This document shows, one piece after another, positions 45,932-57,674 of a stretch of 64,000 nt of DNA; position 1 is the first letter of the stretch, and each line of letters opens with the position of its first letter. The position numbers were made by a program, and so were the translations under genes. Below the pieces are notes generated by a model. It made no database searches. It saw only the letters and a program-made list of their open reading frames with translations, and was not told where the DNA came from. The DNA lies in NCBI GenBank assembly GCA_022376515.1, contig WTXI01000049.1, positions 1-64,000 on the forward strand. The letters run 5' to 3'. This DNA is from Lactifluus volemus. Lineage: Eukaryota > Basidiomycota > Agaricomycetes > Russulales > Russulaceae.

Positions 45932-48173
45932 ATGGCAGAAGCTCTCAAAGCTGAAGGCAATAAAGCTTTCGCTGCAAAGGACTACGACCATGCCATCGAC
46001 CTATTCTCAAAGGCGCTCGATCTCGACCAAAACAACTTTGTTCTCTGGTCAAACCGTAGTGCAGCGAAGGCCGGGAAGCGTGATTGGGATGGTGCACTTT
46101 CAGATGCAGAGCAGGTCTGTATTCATCTTTCATGCTGGTGATATGTACAAAAACCGAAATGATAATCGGTCTTCTTACCCTTGACGGATTGCAGTGCATC
46201 AAGGTGAATCCGTCTTGGGCCAAGGGCTACGCGCGCAAAGGTGCTGCGCTGCATGGTCAACGACGCTATGTCGAGGCCATTGAGACGTACGAGGCTGGCC
46301 TGAAAATAGAAGACAGTCCTGCGATACGCAAGGTTATGAAGAGGTCAAAGCCGCTAAGAGTGCGTTGCAATTCCTCCCTCGTCTTTTCGTCGATGCCACT
46401 CACAGGTCTCTCATAATGTAGCCGCGGATGAGCGTGGCGATGGGTCAGAAGCAATGGGTCTTGGTAAGATGTTCAGCGACCCGAACATGTTCTCAAAGCT
46501 CGCCGCCAACCCGCGCACCGCAAAACACCTCGCCGACGTCAGTTTCATGCAAAAGGTGTTGCACTTTCAATTCATCCTTTTCCCAACCTTGGCGCTCACA
46601 AGTTTTATTTCGTCTGCAGCTCCAGCTTATACAACAGAACCCGCAGCTCGCGCAGAGCATGCTTAGCGGCGATCCGCGCATGATGATGTCCTCGGTGCCC
46701 TTATGGGCATCGACATGCAGGGCTTCAGTCGGCCTGAAGGCTCGGATGAGGTTCCACCCGGCGTACCTCCATCCGCTTCTTCACCGCCCACCTCGCCGCC
46801 GCCATCTGCGAGACCCGCCCCACCACCGGCACCACCGGCAGCATCCTCTTCCAGGGCAGCAGGGCCAGAGGACGTCAAGATGGCCGACCCTGAAGAGGCG
46901 GAGGCAGAGGAGGAAGATAGCGACGAGGCGGCAGCGAAAGCGACGGCGGAGGCGGAAAAGAAATCCGGCACGGAGGCATACAAAAGCGCGACTTTGCTAC
47001 GGCCATTGCACACTTCAACAAGGCATGGGAGACGTGGCCTAAAGACATTACGTTCTTGACAAATCTTGGTGGTGCGTATATTCCTGTATTCTTCGCGCAT
47101 GCGGGGGTTGATATACACGTGTCGGGCTTATCTGCGCAGCTGCGTACTTTGAGCAGGGTGATTACGATCAGTCAATTGAGGTCTGCCAAAAAGCCGTTGA
47201 TGAGGGCCGTGAAGTGAGTTTTGCTTTTCTGGCGGACCCGTAATGGGTACTCAGTCCCCGTCCAGATTCGCGCGGATTACAAGCTCATTGCAAAAGCATA
47301 CGGCCGCATCGGCTCGGCTTACGCCAAAAAAGACGACGCAACCAATGCAATTCGCTTCTTTGAAAAGTCGCTCACGGAACACCGTACTCCCGACATCCTA
47401 AACAAGCTGAAGGATGTCGAACGCGCAAAGGCGGCTGCGGATCGCGCTGCGTACATTGACCCGGCGTTGTCGGCCGTGGCGCGGGAGGAGGGCAACAGGT
47501 TGTTCAAGGAAGGCGATTTTGCGGGAGCCGTGAAGAGTTATACGGAAAGCATCAAGCGGGACCCAAGCGACGCACGCGGATATAATAATCGCGCGCTTGC
47601 ATACACGAAGCTCGCTGCATTGCCCGAAGCACTCAAAGATGCGGAGGAGGCGATCCGCGTTGATCCTACATTTGGTAAGCCAAGAAGTGGCATGCGACAA
47701 GTGAGGAGGGGCGTACTGACTGACCCGATCAATTACCAGTCAAGGCGTATATTCGCAAGGCGAGCGTGCTCTTTGGGCTACGCGAACACACCAAGGCACT
47801 CGAAGCGCTCGACGTGGCTCGCGAGAAAGACGAGGCGGCCGGCTCGAAGAGCACTCGCGAAATCCAGGAGCTCTCATATAAGATCCAAATCGCGGTCAGT
47901 GCGCAGCGTGCAAACGAGACTGACCAGGAGGCGATGGAGCGTGCGATGCGTGACCCTGAAGTTGCGGTGTGTTTTCTTTCTCCCTTTTCTGCTCTGCGAC
48001 TCTGACGAGATAACCCGTGAAAAAAAAAGGAAATCATGACCGACCCGGTGATGCAAAGTATTTTACAGCAGGCGCAGAGCAACCCACAAGCACTGCAAGA
48101 CCACATGAAGAACCCAACGGTACGAAATAAGATTATGAAGCTCATCAATGCGGGTATTATCAAGACGCGGTAA
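45932..48173 (+). CDS. STI1: Hsp70/Hsp90-organising co-chaperone Sti1 (Hop)
   Basis: Cytosolic adaptor that bridges Hsp70 and Hsp90 through three TPR domains. Domains in order: TPR1 (MAEALKAEGNKAFAAKDYDH, LDLDQNNFVLWSNRSAAK, CIKVNPSWAKGYARKGAALH); first DP domain (MFSDPNMFSKLAANPRTAKH, LQLIQQNPQLAQSMLSGDPR); acidic Pro-rich linker; TPR2A (FATAIAHFNKAWETWPKDIT, FLTNLGAAYFEQGDYDQSIE); TPR2B (EEGNRLFKEGDFAGAVKSYT, RDPSDARGYNNRALAYTKLA); and second DP domain ending NPTVRNKIMKLINAGIIKTR. About 580 residues in some eight exons. Single-base losses relative to the family occur near 46332 (RKGYEEVKAAK), 46687 (RMMDVLGALMGID) and 46982 (AYKKRDFATAI), so the published frame is broken three times. The upstream in-frame ATG at 45857 lies inside the heat-shock element and is rejected as start. 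Confidence 0.93.
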
Positions 48174-48328
48174 AGGAAGACGAATATGTGAAAAACCTGT
48201 GGGCGGGAAGGGAATGAAACGAAGAGAAAGATGTTCTCAGAAATGCGTGTCGCGTACCATAAGCGTTTGCTTTTGTAGGACCATCATGACATTCGTTCGA
48301 GCGAATATATCATTTAACTTTACATGAA
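48174..48328. other. Short convergent spacer STI1 / ARA2-like
   Basis: Only about 155 bp between the stop codons of two convergent genes, so their 3' UTRs probably overlap as natural antisense. No terminator motif is obvious. Confidence 0.4.
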
Positions 48329-49743
48329 CTATGCCCAATTGCCTGAGCTCCAAGTCCACCCCGCGGTGCCCGTGCGCTCAAACACGTCCTGCGCGAGCGC
48401 CGCCTTGCGCTCCAGTTCTTCTCGTCTCCCTTCATCCCTAGCCCAACGCCAAGCAGCAACAGCCGCGTGCACTTCCTGAAGATTACTCATCCCCACCACG
48501 ACAGGCATCCTCCCTGAACCACCATCGCCATCAGAGCTTTCCCCAGCCGCACGCACAGACCACGCGACAGCAACCGCGGCGACCTGCTCCGATCCAACGG
48601 CTGCACGGCCTCCCGCGCCGCCGCGCGCACAGCGTCAGGCGCAGGATGCCACGATGGTGGTGCAGGAGGCGGCGCGAGTAAACCCATGCCGAGCGGTGAA
48701 GCGGCGATCAGTTGGACGACGCGCGCGCGGGTCCGAAAGGCCTCTGCGAAGGCGAGTAGAGTCGAGTTTTGGAGAGTCAGGTGAGAATAGGTTTGGATGA
48801 TGTCTAGGGGACGGCCGGTACGTTTTAGGACGAGGAGAGCGATTCGGAGGAGAGATGGGAGAGGGAAACCTGTGTATTTTTTGATGATGAGATGAGATGT
48901 GGGGTAGTGCAGTGGGGAGGAGGGGAACGGACCGCTTATACCGACGTGCCGGATTAGACCGTTGGCTTGGAGAGTACGGAGTGCTGAGATCGCTGAGAGC
49001 ACACGTTCGTCGCCATCGTCGCCGTCGTTATCGTCGTCGTCATGGGTTCCAGTGACGTCTTTACTTGATCCTCTTCTGAAGCGAGACCATACTCCCAGCC
49101 TCTGCACCGAGCGCAGATAGATGGTTACCCTCGCGTCGCGGCGGCGCGACGCCACACCGCGCGACAAACTCAACGTCATGAAGGTACACGACGTCGAGGT
49201 ATTGCGTGTGCAAGCGCTGGAGCGACGGCGCACGCTCCGGCTCAACGTGTCGGGGGAGTAATCAAATCAGCGGGACCGTATCGTCCGACTTTGGTGATGA
49301 GCTGGTAGGTCGCGCGTGGGAATTCTTGTTCGAGAGCTTTGAGAGCTGTGCCGAGCACGATCTCCGAGTTGTCGTAGAAAGGTGCCGTGTCGAAGGCGCG
49401 GATGCCGTACCTGCGTGTGTGTGGGGGGTGCTGGTCGGTCGTAGGGCGGTGATCGGATGAATGCTTTGTTTACCGTAGGGCGAGTCGGATGGTGCGCAGT
49501 GGCACATCCGTAGTTAGCTCGTTCTCTTCATTGTAAAAGTGTGACCAGGTTGCGGCTCCTGATATCAACTCTGGTAGGTTGAGAGGCCGACCTTTTCTTT
49601 CTGCCAAGCAAGAAACACGCAAAAGAAGATCGTAACTCAGTTTCACCGAGAGTGAAACGATTCTACGTACCAGAAGCGAGCCAGGAGTAGGTTGGTCTTC
49701 TGGACCATCAGGTATGGTATCGATAGGAGGAAGTTGATAACAT
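48329..49743 (-). CDS. ARA2: D-arabinose 1-dehydrogenase-like aldo/keto reductase (Ara2 type)
   Basis: Predicted NAD-dependent aldo/keto reductase oxidising D-arabinose, the step before D-erythroascorbate in yeast. Visible: an N-terminal exon with IDTIPDGPEDQPTPGSLL, then RPLNLPELISGAATWSHFYN, RAFDTAPFYDNSEIVLGTAL (catalytic Asp and Tyr), YQLITKVGRYGPADF (catalytic Lys), RLHTQYLDVVYLHDVEFV (catalytic His), GLIRHVGISGFPLPSLLRIA, RPLDIIQTYSHLTLQNSTLL, and RVVQLIAASPLGMGLLAP. The complete Asp-Tyr-Lys-His set and the DVEFV and QTYSH motifs mark the Ara2 branch. An acidic Asp-rich insertion sits near 49020-49060. Four exons, about 400 residues. Frame slips by one base near 49265 (T run), 49224 and 48595. 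The start at 49743 is approximate and also needs a one-base shift. Confidence 0.82.
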
Positions 49744-52700
49744 CTTCAGGAGAGTCGAGGGGTATCCCCATATTTCACGTGGCACTGGTAGGACAATACA
49801 CTCTAGAGTCGGAATCCCGGTGATATAGGACTTTTGAGGAAGACGCCACACCCTACTAGTACTAGTATCGAAGCCGTTCAAAGTCAAGGCTAATGATACT
49901 CTGATAAACTTACATGTCACATAAGGTTCTCACCGAACTGGCATTCACTGGCATGATAACCAGTGTTTGCCTCAGTCTACACTGGCATTGAAGCATACCG
50001 TCCAAAAGACCAATGACGAGTACCGTACCGAGCTCACGTATGGCTTCCCGCCGTTTCAAGCCCGTTTTGATAGGCGGGTGACGCCTACTAGAACCGTGAC
50101 TTGCGTATCTGATTTGTTCCTTTTGCTGGACAAAACCAAAAAACCTACTGTGACATGCTGGCTACAGTACAGCGTAAACGCGCGCTTCGATGTAAAGTTT
50201 CTGCCATGAACAATTGGTCCGAGTCATCAAATACGTCCTCCATCGACGGCACCCCCAGGCCGAATGAAAGACCGTGACAAACGTGATTGCAACCCCGTCG
50301 TAAAGGCCATGCTTGATGAATGAATACAGTCACTGAGCTGCTATCCTACTGGGTGCCTTTCCCCCTGGCTCTCCACATACAGTAGGGATGCCAATCGATC
50401 TGTTAATCAAGATTTGACAGATGTCGTGACTGAAATCCCCATCCTGATTATCATTGGCTCTCCGCATTGCGTACGGCAGGGTATGGCCGGCCGCCACCCA
50501 TATCTGACCAAATCAAACGTTGTGTTCTACCTAGCACTGACTTTCCCTTGGCAGCTTGGCCGTGTCTTTTGGACGCCATAGACGTTAGCCCGTGCTGAAT
50601 ATGTCTATGTCCTGTATCGCGCACATCGGTCACAGTCAGCAAACTACTTGGTGACATCGGCATCATCTTAGGACGGCATGTGCCATAATCGTGAACGCGG
50701 AAATGGTAATCTAGTGACAGTGTGTGGGTAAACCATATCACAAGGCTACCCGATCCCTCGGACGACTTTCTCCTGGAGATCTCGTCACCAGTAACCTCTT
50801 TTGGATTGAAGGTAACACCAACATACAATCCTTCATGGGAAACAAGTGAGAGGCTATGCGTAGTTCCGTATGGAACTACTACGGGGAATGGGCCCCCCTC
50901 TGTTATCACTGGGACATCGCCGTCTACCCTTTCTGGGGCTTACATCAAAGGTCATCAAAATCCAACAGAAATTCCTTATTTCCCAGTTCCCAGAAACTGC
51001 GCCTACCAGTTACGGAGTACGCCATCGGCAGCTGTCATGTTGTTTGCCTGGTCCGCGATCAAGGTCAACACGCCTCCATGAGATTTTTTTCATCTCAGTG
51101 GCATTTCTCAGGTTCCCCGGTCCATCGATCGATCCAAGGGTTATTCTACGAGGCCCTCCGTAGTCTGTGTACCCAAGATGTCCCATTGTTCTGCTGCAAG
51201 ACCCCGTAAAACCATCCTGCACCATGTTTTGACGCATTTCAACATTTGTAATCAGAAACCGACATTGCTCTGACAGTTGGCATGTGGCCAGCATGGTGAG
51301 TAGGCTGCTAGCACAGTTCTCACGTCATGAACTCCGTCCTATTTTCAGTGCGAAGCGACAATAGGCATAGCTCCATTATCCATGAGACTCACATGGATGG
51401 TTCGTGGTCTGGAATAACGGCAAAGCTCACTTGGACCTGATCCCGAGACTCTCGTCATTGCGGGATCGAGTGTCATGCGACTACGATCGAATGCATCGTT
51501 TCTCGGAGGTAAGTAGCCACGCCGTACTACTCGTTCTTATCTCTTACAAAAAACAATATACGTCGATCGAGACACACGGTAGCACCTACTTCGTGTCATC
51601 CGATACCCGGTGCTCAGGGTTCCTCGGCAGAGCCAGAGCCGTTGAGCCTAGGTTGGACTATTGGAACACTCAAACCAAGCTCAAAGACAGACTAAATGTC
51701 CTGCGAGCGACGGCGCTCTTGGTGATCTCGACGGCTGGTTTCTGTAAAGAAGCGGGCAGGGCATTACGTCCTCCAACTGAGTCACGTCCCACTAGAACTT
51801 GAATACACGCGCACCCATGTGGACAAAGCTGACAGTCTATGATTTTCTTTGTCTTTGAATGGATGCGCCTCGAGTATAGCAACCTCCTAGTACACCGAAC
51901 CTGCGTGTGTTAATCTCCCCTCTAACCTAAACTCCATAAAAAGTCAAGGGCCAACCGCCTGGCGCCATGCGATATGTGGTAGGTGTCATGATAGCTTATG
52001 GAGTGTGTACAAAACCTCGGTCGGGTTGGACATCAAGGCCAAGTCGCTTGAAGGGCATGTCTACCCGTACATGTCACCAGAAAGGCTTGGCACCTCGCTC
52101 GGGTGTAATTCTTGAGCCTGCGGTGCCCGTCTCGTCATGCAAGGCACAGAGGGCGTCAAGTCATGGTCAGCCTCACATACCGTGTACGGCACAACTGGAG
52201 ACATCCTGCTACCCGGGGATCCTGCGATGGCACTGCGATTTCCACTAAAAAAGATAGCTGCTGATTGGTATTGACATAGATCATCGACAACCGGCTAGGC
52301 GGAGTGACAAAATACTTCGTGATAAATTCACTATTTTCGCAAGCAAATACCTGAGCTTGAACTTGATATAATCGCAAAGGATTTTTTCTCGATCCGCAGC
52401 AGCATCACGGCACGATAAGTCACGAGAGAGTTTCGGTGGCGGGCCTAAAGTTGGGGTTTTTCCTCTTGAGGTATAGTCAGTCACCGTGGTAGTTAACTTG
52501 GCATACGTTAGCATCCAGGTGCACTCGGTGCTGTGGCGTTGAACGTTAGTCCAAGTAGCCGAAAAATCAATGTAGATACGAAACATCAAGGGATCACCGC
52601 AACATTTAGATAAAAATCTTCTCACACATGAACCTGTACGTGCCACGTGGACAGCAAATGACAAAAAAGAATTGGCTATTTGAAGGGTACAATGTAAGTG

Positions 52701-52782
52701 CACGATCTTCAACTAAGCTGCACTTCAGCTTCAAAGCCTGTCGCGTGTCCAGCTGTGCACATAATATTGCTATAAGTTGATG
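49744..52782. other. Intergenic region, no firm gene
   Basis: Several overlapping frames of 90-150 codons (for example 50451-50909 minus and 50722-51081 plus, which overlap antiparallel) but none with a recognisable motif. The segment next to 52783 is probably the 3' UTR of the MLRQ-like gene. Confidence 0.35.
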
Positions 52783-53212
52783 TCATGCCAACGACGACGA
52801 ACCACGGACAGACCTCTTTTCGAATTTTTGATTAACGGCCATCATTTTGACGTTCTCGTCCTGCTTAACGTCATTCCAGGGTGTGGGATTAGATTTAGTC
52901 CAAATAACTGCGTAGAACCAGACTGAGAATTCGGAGAAATCGAGCGTCATATATGCTTACTATGTGGGCCACGGGCAAGGCGAGCGAGGTACCAAGAGCC
53001 GCCGACCACGACGGCACCCACGACGACGTAGCTGTATGATCAAGCATAAATTGAACAAGCGAGATGGTATATACAACGACAGTGCTCACATCGGAATGGC
53101 CTGATGGGACCCGAGCAGGGTGAGTCGCCTGATTTGAGGAAATGTAGAAAGATGGACGCACCTCAACCGCCCACCAGTGCCTCATGAAGGAATTACGCAT
53201 GGGTCCAGGCAT
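52783..53212 (-). CDS. MLRQ/NDUFA4-like mitochondrial inner-membrane subunit
   Basis: Small respiratory-chain protein of the NDUFA4/MLRQ (B12D-like) family, counted as a complex I or cytochrome oxidase associated subunit. Four exons: 53162-53212, 53090-53100 (only 11 nt), 52961-53031 and 52783-52907; together 258 nt, exactly 86 codons with stop, no frameshift. The protein is MPGPMRNSFMRHWWAVE, AIPIYVVVGAVVVGGSWYLA, RLARGPHIIWTKSNPTPWND, then a charged tail with VNQKFEKR. It shows the family pattern: RHW near the N-terminus, one membrane helix with a SWYL turn, the RLA.GP motif, and W...NPTPWN. All introns have GT-AG ends and lengths of 53-61 nt. It lacks any long ORF because of its short exons. 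Confidence 0.85.
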
Positions 53213-55937
53213 GTTTATTGAAATACTGAGTGCTGAGTGCTGAGTGCTGACAGTGATGCGGAGTAGAATATCCAACGTTGTTTTTCGGTAAAGACACTGG
53301 CCGTGGGTGAACCTCGCTCGTTGCCGAACTTCTTCTCACGATTCCAATTCCGACTGCTGCCGACCACTGACTCGGACTCGGAAGTGAATTGAACGCAGAA
53401 CGCAACTCGGAGGAACCTTGCTTAAACAATGGCTTCTTCACTTACTAGTTCGAATAAAGGGCTTGGTCAAGTCAGTCACCCTTTTGCCTCGGGCGTGCTT
53501 TTCTCACGCTGGCACTGTCGGACATACCAGGGCAGTGTGCATTTCATGTGATGAAAGCGCTCAGCTTATGCTCTCTATGGTCAATGACGCCCTTCAACCC
53601 ACATATTTCACGCCTTCCGGTTCATCCCGTAGTCCTTCTGAGCGCCTCAGTTATCCTTCTTTTTCCTGGTAGAACATCAGACGCAGAGCGTCTCTTGGTT
53701 ACCTTCTCAGGATTTTGGTTTGCTTTCACATGCCCTTCCTAGACAGGTTCATGATGGTGCCTTGGGCTTTTGTTAACAGAACTTACTGCATTGGCATCTC
53801 CTTGGGGACTTTTTCACAGACTGAATGAAACAAGGCAACACGCTGTCACACCTTCCTTGCGTATTCCTTATCTGGAGCCCACCGAGCCAGCGCTTATGGA
53901 GGGCGTCCTCCGTAGTTTGTCTTCAACGTATAAATCCCACGAAAGTTCCTGTGGTCAGATGAAAAGACGCCGCTCGAAGGTACGTCACCGTGTCATATGT
54001 CGAATGGTCCACCTATGGGTTACCAATAGAACTACGTGGCCCTTTGGTACAATGAAACGGGGTCGGTGTAGCACGTATCATGATGCTGCTACCGGAAACT
54101 GAGCATCAATAGAGGCGAGGATGACTAAGGATCAAGTGACTAGCCATGGTGGCGCAGCTTAGGCCCTGGCAATCTGGACAAGTCCAAGAGATGATCGATG
54201 ATCAGGCGCGTGAGACCTAGGCACTTCTGATAAACGCGACGACAAAGCGGAAATCAGGGTCTTCGTGTTGTACACATGATCCCAGAACAAAAGGCACATT
54301 AAAGGGATGGACTTCGAAAGAAAGCCCAGTGGGGATGGTAAACCCACCGTTCCAGGCGCCTCTGGGCGTTAGACAACGGCAATTCCAAACGCGGCGTTCA
54401 TTCCGTGTCGTCGGATTCGTCTCCATTCCTATTGCTCCAAAGCTGCAAGCTCCAAGGGTCGTACCCCGGCGGTAGTGTCGGATTCTCTGATAGAACAATC
54501 CTCCTCCCAAGCGCTACACAATCATCTTCAGCATAACAATGGCAATACGCAATTACTGCACGGTAAACATGACAAAAGAGATTGCCGAGGATAACTCCGT
54601 CCCCCACAGAAAGCCAAGGGGAAAGGCAAGTGGGGGTTGTGAAACCAGTCGCGTGTTTTTTTAGCACGTACAATACTTCTCCAACGCAGAAGGGAAAAAA
54701 GCCCCGTGCACAAATTTTTTTATTATTGTTGTCACAAAATCGTCATTCGCCGTCTGCACTCCCGCCGACAAACAAACCCAGGACCCGGCCGGAGCTTCTC
54801 TTTGATTCTCGTCCCCGTTAGTAAGTACCTAACTTATGTGACGTGTACGATACGACCTTGGCCATACCGTTCGTACGGCCAAGCGCCGCATCGGCCGCCC
54901 GAGAAGGCCAAAGCTGGGGCTTGGGAGTTCTGGTACTACTGTACCGTCGGGTTGGGGAGCTAAACTTTCTGCCGTGTCTTCTACCGCACCAATTGGCCTA
55001 GCAATTTCGCAATTTTGAGGCAGACGTCCTCCTTGCGGAAATTAAACCCGAGTTCACAGTGGCCCACGCGTTGCCAGCAAACTTACTGATACAGTAGGTC
55101 CCATACGCCCACTCCGAGTTGTCGCGGCATCTTTTTTCTTGAATGCTTCCTTGACACCGATTGTGTAAAGTCGGCTAATCAGAGCTATTGGTTCAACGGC
55201 GTTTTGGTTCTACCATATTACAACGCATAGCCACTATAAATATTTTTTTTGTAGGCGGCTTTAGCGACCCCAAGCCTTTTGAATTCATGCATAGCTGCTG
55301 TGGGTTTAGACGTAGCACGCTATGGACTGTATTCAATAGCGGGATTTCATCCTCCGGTCTGTCGGGGCTGTCATCGCCTCGCATATTAATTTATTTATTA
55401 CCACCGACCGCTTCTTCCGGTGAGAGGAGACAGAGTTGTATGAAAAGCAGATACTGAAGTTGGCACAAAAGAAGAGTTTTTATCATTATAAGGCAGCCAA
55501 TGACTTCAATTTGTTTACTATCCTATGGCGTTCGTGCTATCCGAGAGCGACGGGGATGAAAACTATGGTAAACGACCTGACTTAGATACTTACATAAATA
55601 CAATGAGATTACCGAGCGGACGTGTAGACGTGTAGTAGCACTGCTACTATATACTACAAAGCGCTCGCACAAGTGAGAGCGATTAGGAGAGAGGAGACCG
55701 AAGGGGAATCCACATCGGGGAATTTCTGACGGTCAGAGCGGACAATTTGACACATTTACAATGTAAATGGTCCGCAGGATATAAACAAAAGGAAAAAGAT
55801 GCAAGACGACGAGGCGGGGACGGCAACGACAATGAAAACAAGACCGAAAGCGAGAGGCAGCGAATCCAAAGTGAAACAATGAAGAAAACGAGGCCGAGGT
55901 TACAACGGAGCTGCTGTAAGCCGGGCTAACCGGGGGG
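53213..55937. other. Intergenic region with an unassigned minus-strand segment
   Basis: Just upstream of the MLRQ gene is a short direct repeat of TGAGTGC (53226-53249). Around 54217-54673 minus, two overlapping frames contain protein-like stretches (GGFTIPTGLSFEVHPFNVPF; NPTLPPGYDPWSLQLWSN) that may be exons of one frame-disrupted gene, but no family is recognised. The remainder shows nothing. Confidence 0.35.
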
Positions 55938-57674
55938 CTAAGCTTCCTGCCTTGGCTTCGTTCGTGGAGGTGATTCCTCTTCGTAGTCACTTTCATCGAG
56001 CTCGGTACTCGGTCGTTTCCTTCCTCGACCGCGCCATGTCATCTCGGGATACTCGCATTTCCTGGACCGCTTTGCGCACTGCCTATTAGTACCATCAAAG
56101 CATCGTTAGCGCCAAGAAAAAAAAAATTGGTGAATGCTGAGAAGGAATAAACTCACTGGCAAGTATTATCGGGGTGGTCACCGGGTAAAGGACGGCACTG
56201 TATTTTCCGACGGCGACAGAAGAGGCAGGCCAGCTTGGCCCGCAATACGGGGCGCTTACGCCCCAATAGAGGTAGAGTGAAAGCCGACTCTAGATTACCC
56301 TTGCTATCGCCTGTGGGTGCTGCCGGAGCGCCCGACGAAGATGGAGGGCGTGATGATACTGGCGAGAGCGGGCTCGAAACAGTATATTGTTCTTCCTTGG
56401 TGGATCCTAGCACTACTGCTGGCTGGAGCTGAGGGGAGACGAGTGTGCTTTCGTAAGCGCCTATGTACGGCATTTCAGGAAGGGGCAGGGGACACTGACC
56501 TTTCGGAGGCGCGGGACCGTGTCGTAATCGTGGGTAGTAACATCAGGGAGGGAATCCGCTAGTGTGTGAGCTTCCAAGGGCGTTACGACAGACGAATCTT
56601 GTGCCGGCACTACTGGCGCGACACAGGGCGGTGTGTCAGAGGAAACAGGGTCCTGAGCTTGCGCTTCCGCAGGTGGAGCCAAGTCCAAGACGGGCAGTTG
56701 TGGCAGGGCTGGGGATGTTTCCACCTCCACGGCCGCCGGCTCAATATTTAGCAGTAGCTGTGGGCGGCCGATGGTAGAGTTCTGCCTATGCCTGACAGCA
56801 GGCGTGCATGACAGAGGTACTCCCGTCCTGCAGTTCCTGCGGCTCCAGCGCATGAGCAATAGATGATGCTCGCGACTGCCGCGTGCCTTGCGCAGGTGAA
56901 TTTGGAGACTCTTGCTTCAGTACATGATATAAGGAGCTGTGGCGTAAAGGCACGGGTGCGAGGGGTGACTGTACGATTGAGCCGATACTCAACAGAGAGT
57001 CGGTAGGTACAACGGCCGATGGCGAGAAGCCGTCGCTAGGAGAGTTGTTGACAAACAGAACGTTATTCGGGTACGGAGGGGGGGGCTCATCAAATGCTGT
57101 AGTGAAGTCGGGATTACTAATCGCTGATTCAACTGGTGAAACAAGGTCGTAGTTCGCCAAGCCAGACAAGCTATTTCGATGAGCACGAAGCGATGGTGCC
57201 AATGGTTCTAAGTAATTGTTGGGCATGACTCGAGTGACGCCTTGGATGTATGGTGTGCCGTACAGGTGCGTGGCCAACTAACTTGGTGTAAGCTTGAGCT
57301 GGTACGTTAAGCATGAGGGAACCTACTTGTTCTTGAGAAAGGGATACTACTTTCTGTTGTTGCCCATGAACATGGAATTCCCTACGATATCCATTGTGAA
57401 GGGGCAACGTCTCGTACGTATTTGTGAGATGGTAGCGGTCAGACTGCGATGACTCCTGTCCAGAATATGGTGCAGGCTGTATTACCACGGACTCGACAGG
57501 GTGCCATGCTCCGGAGGTGGGGTCCAAAGGCGAAGCCAATTCATAGCCAACAAGGATGTTGCCTGCCTGAGGAACAAATTGCGAAGAAGCTGTTGTGGTA
57601 GCAATGGATGTTGTGTACTGAAGGGAACCATTGTAGCAAGTACAACCGACATTCCAGTGAATTGGGCACGACAT
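55938..57674 (-). CDS. Zn2Cys6 transcription factor with C-terminal zinc cluster
   Basis: Predicted fungal binuclear-zinc-cluster DNA-binding protein. The cluster is CLFCRRRKIQCRPLPGDHPD, NTCQ|QCAKRSRKC: spacing C-x2-C-x6-C-x11-C-x2-C-x6-C, with an intron after the fourth Cys plus one residue (about 56090-56157). It is at the extreme C-terminus, followed by the basic stretch WRGRGRKRPSTE and an acidic tail. The long N-terminal part (PQAGNILVGYELASPLDPTS; PSLRAHRNSLSGLANYDLVS) is low-complexity and probably activating or disordered; I see no fungal-specific TF middle domain. The frame slips near 57270, near 56810 and possibly near 56470, so about 530 residues must be joined across frames. The start at 57674 (MSCPIHWNVG) is a choice; an in-frame ATG also exists at 57833. 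Confidence 0.8.
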
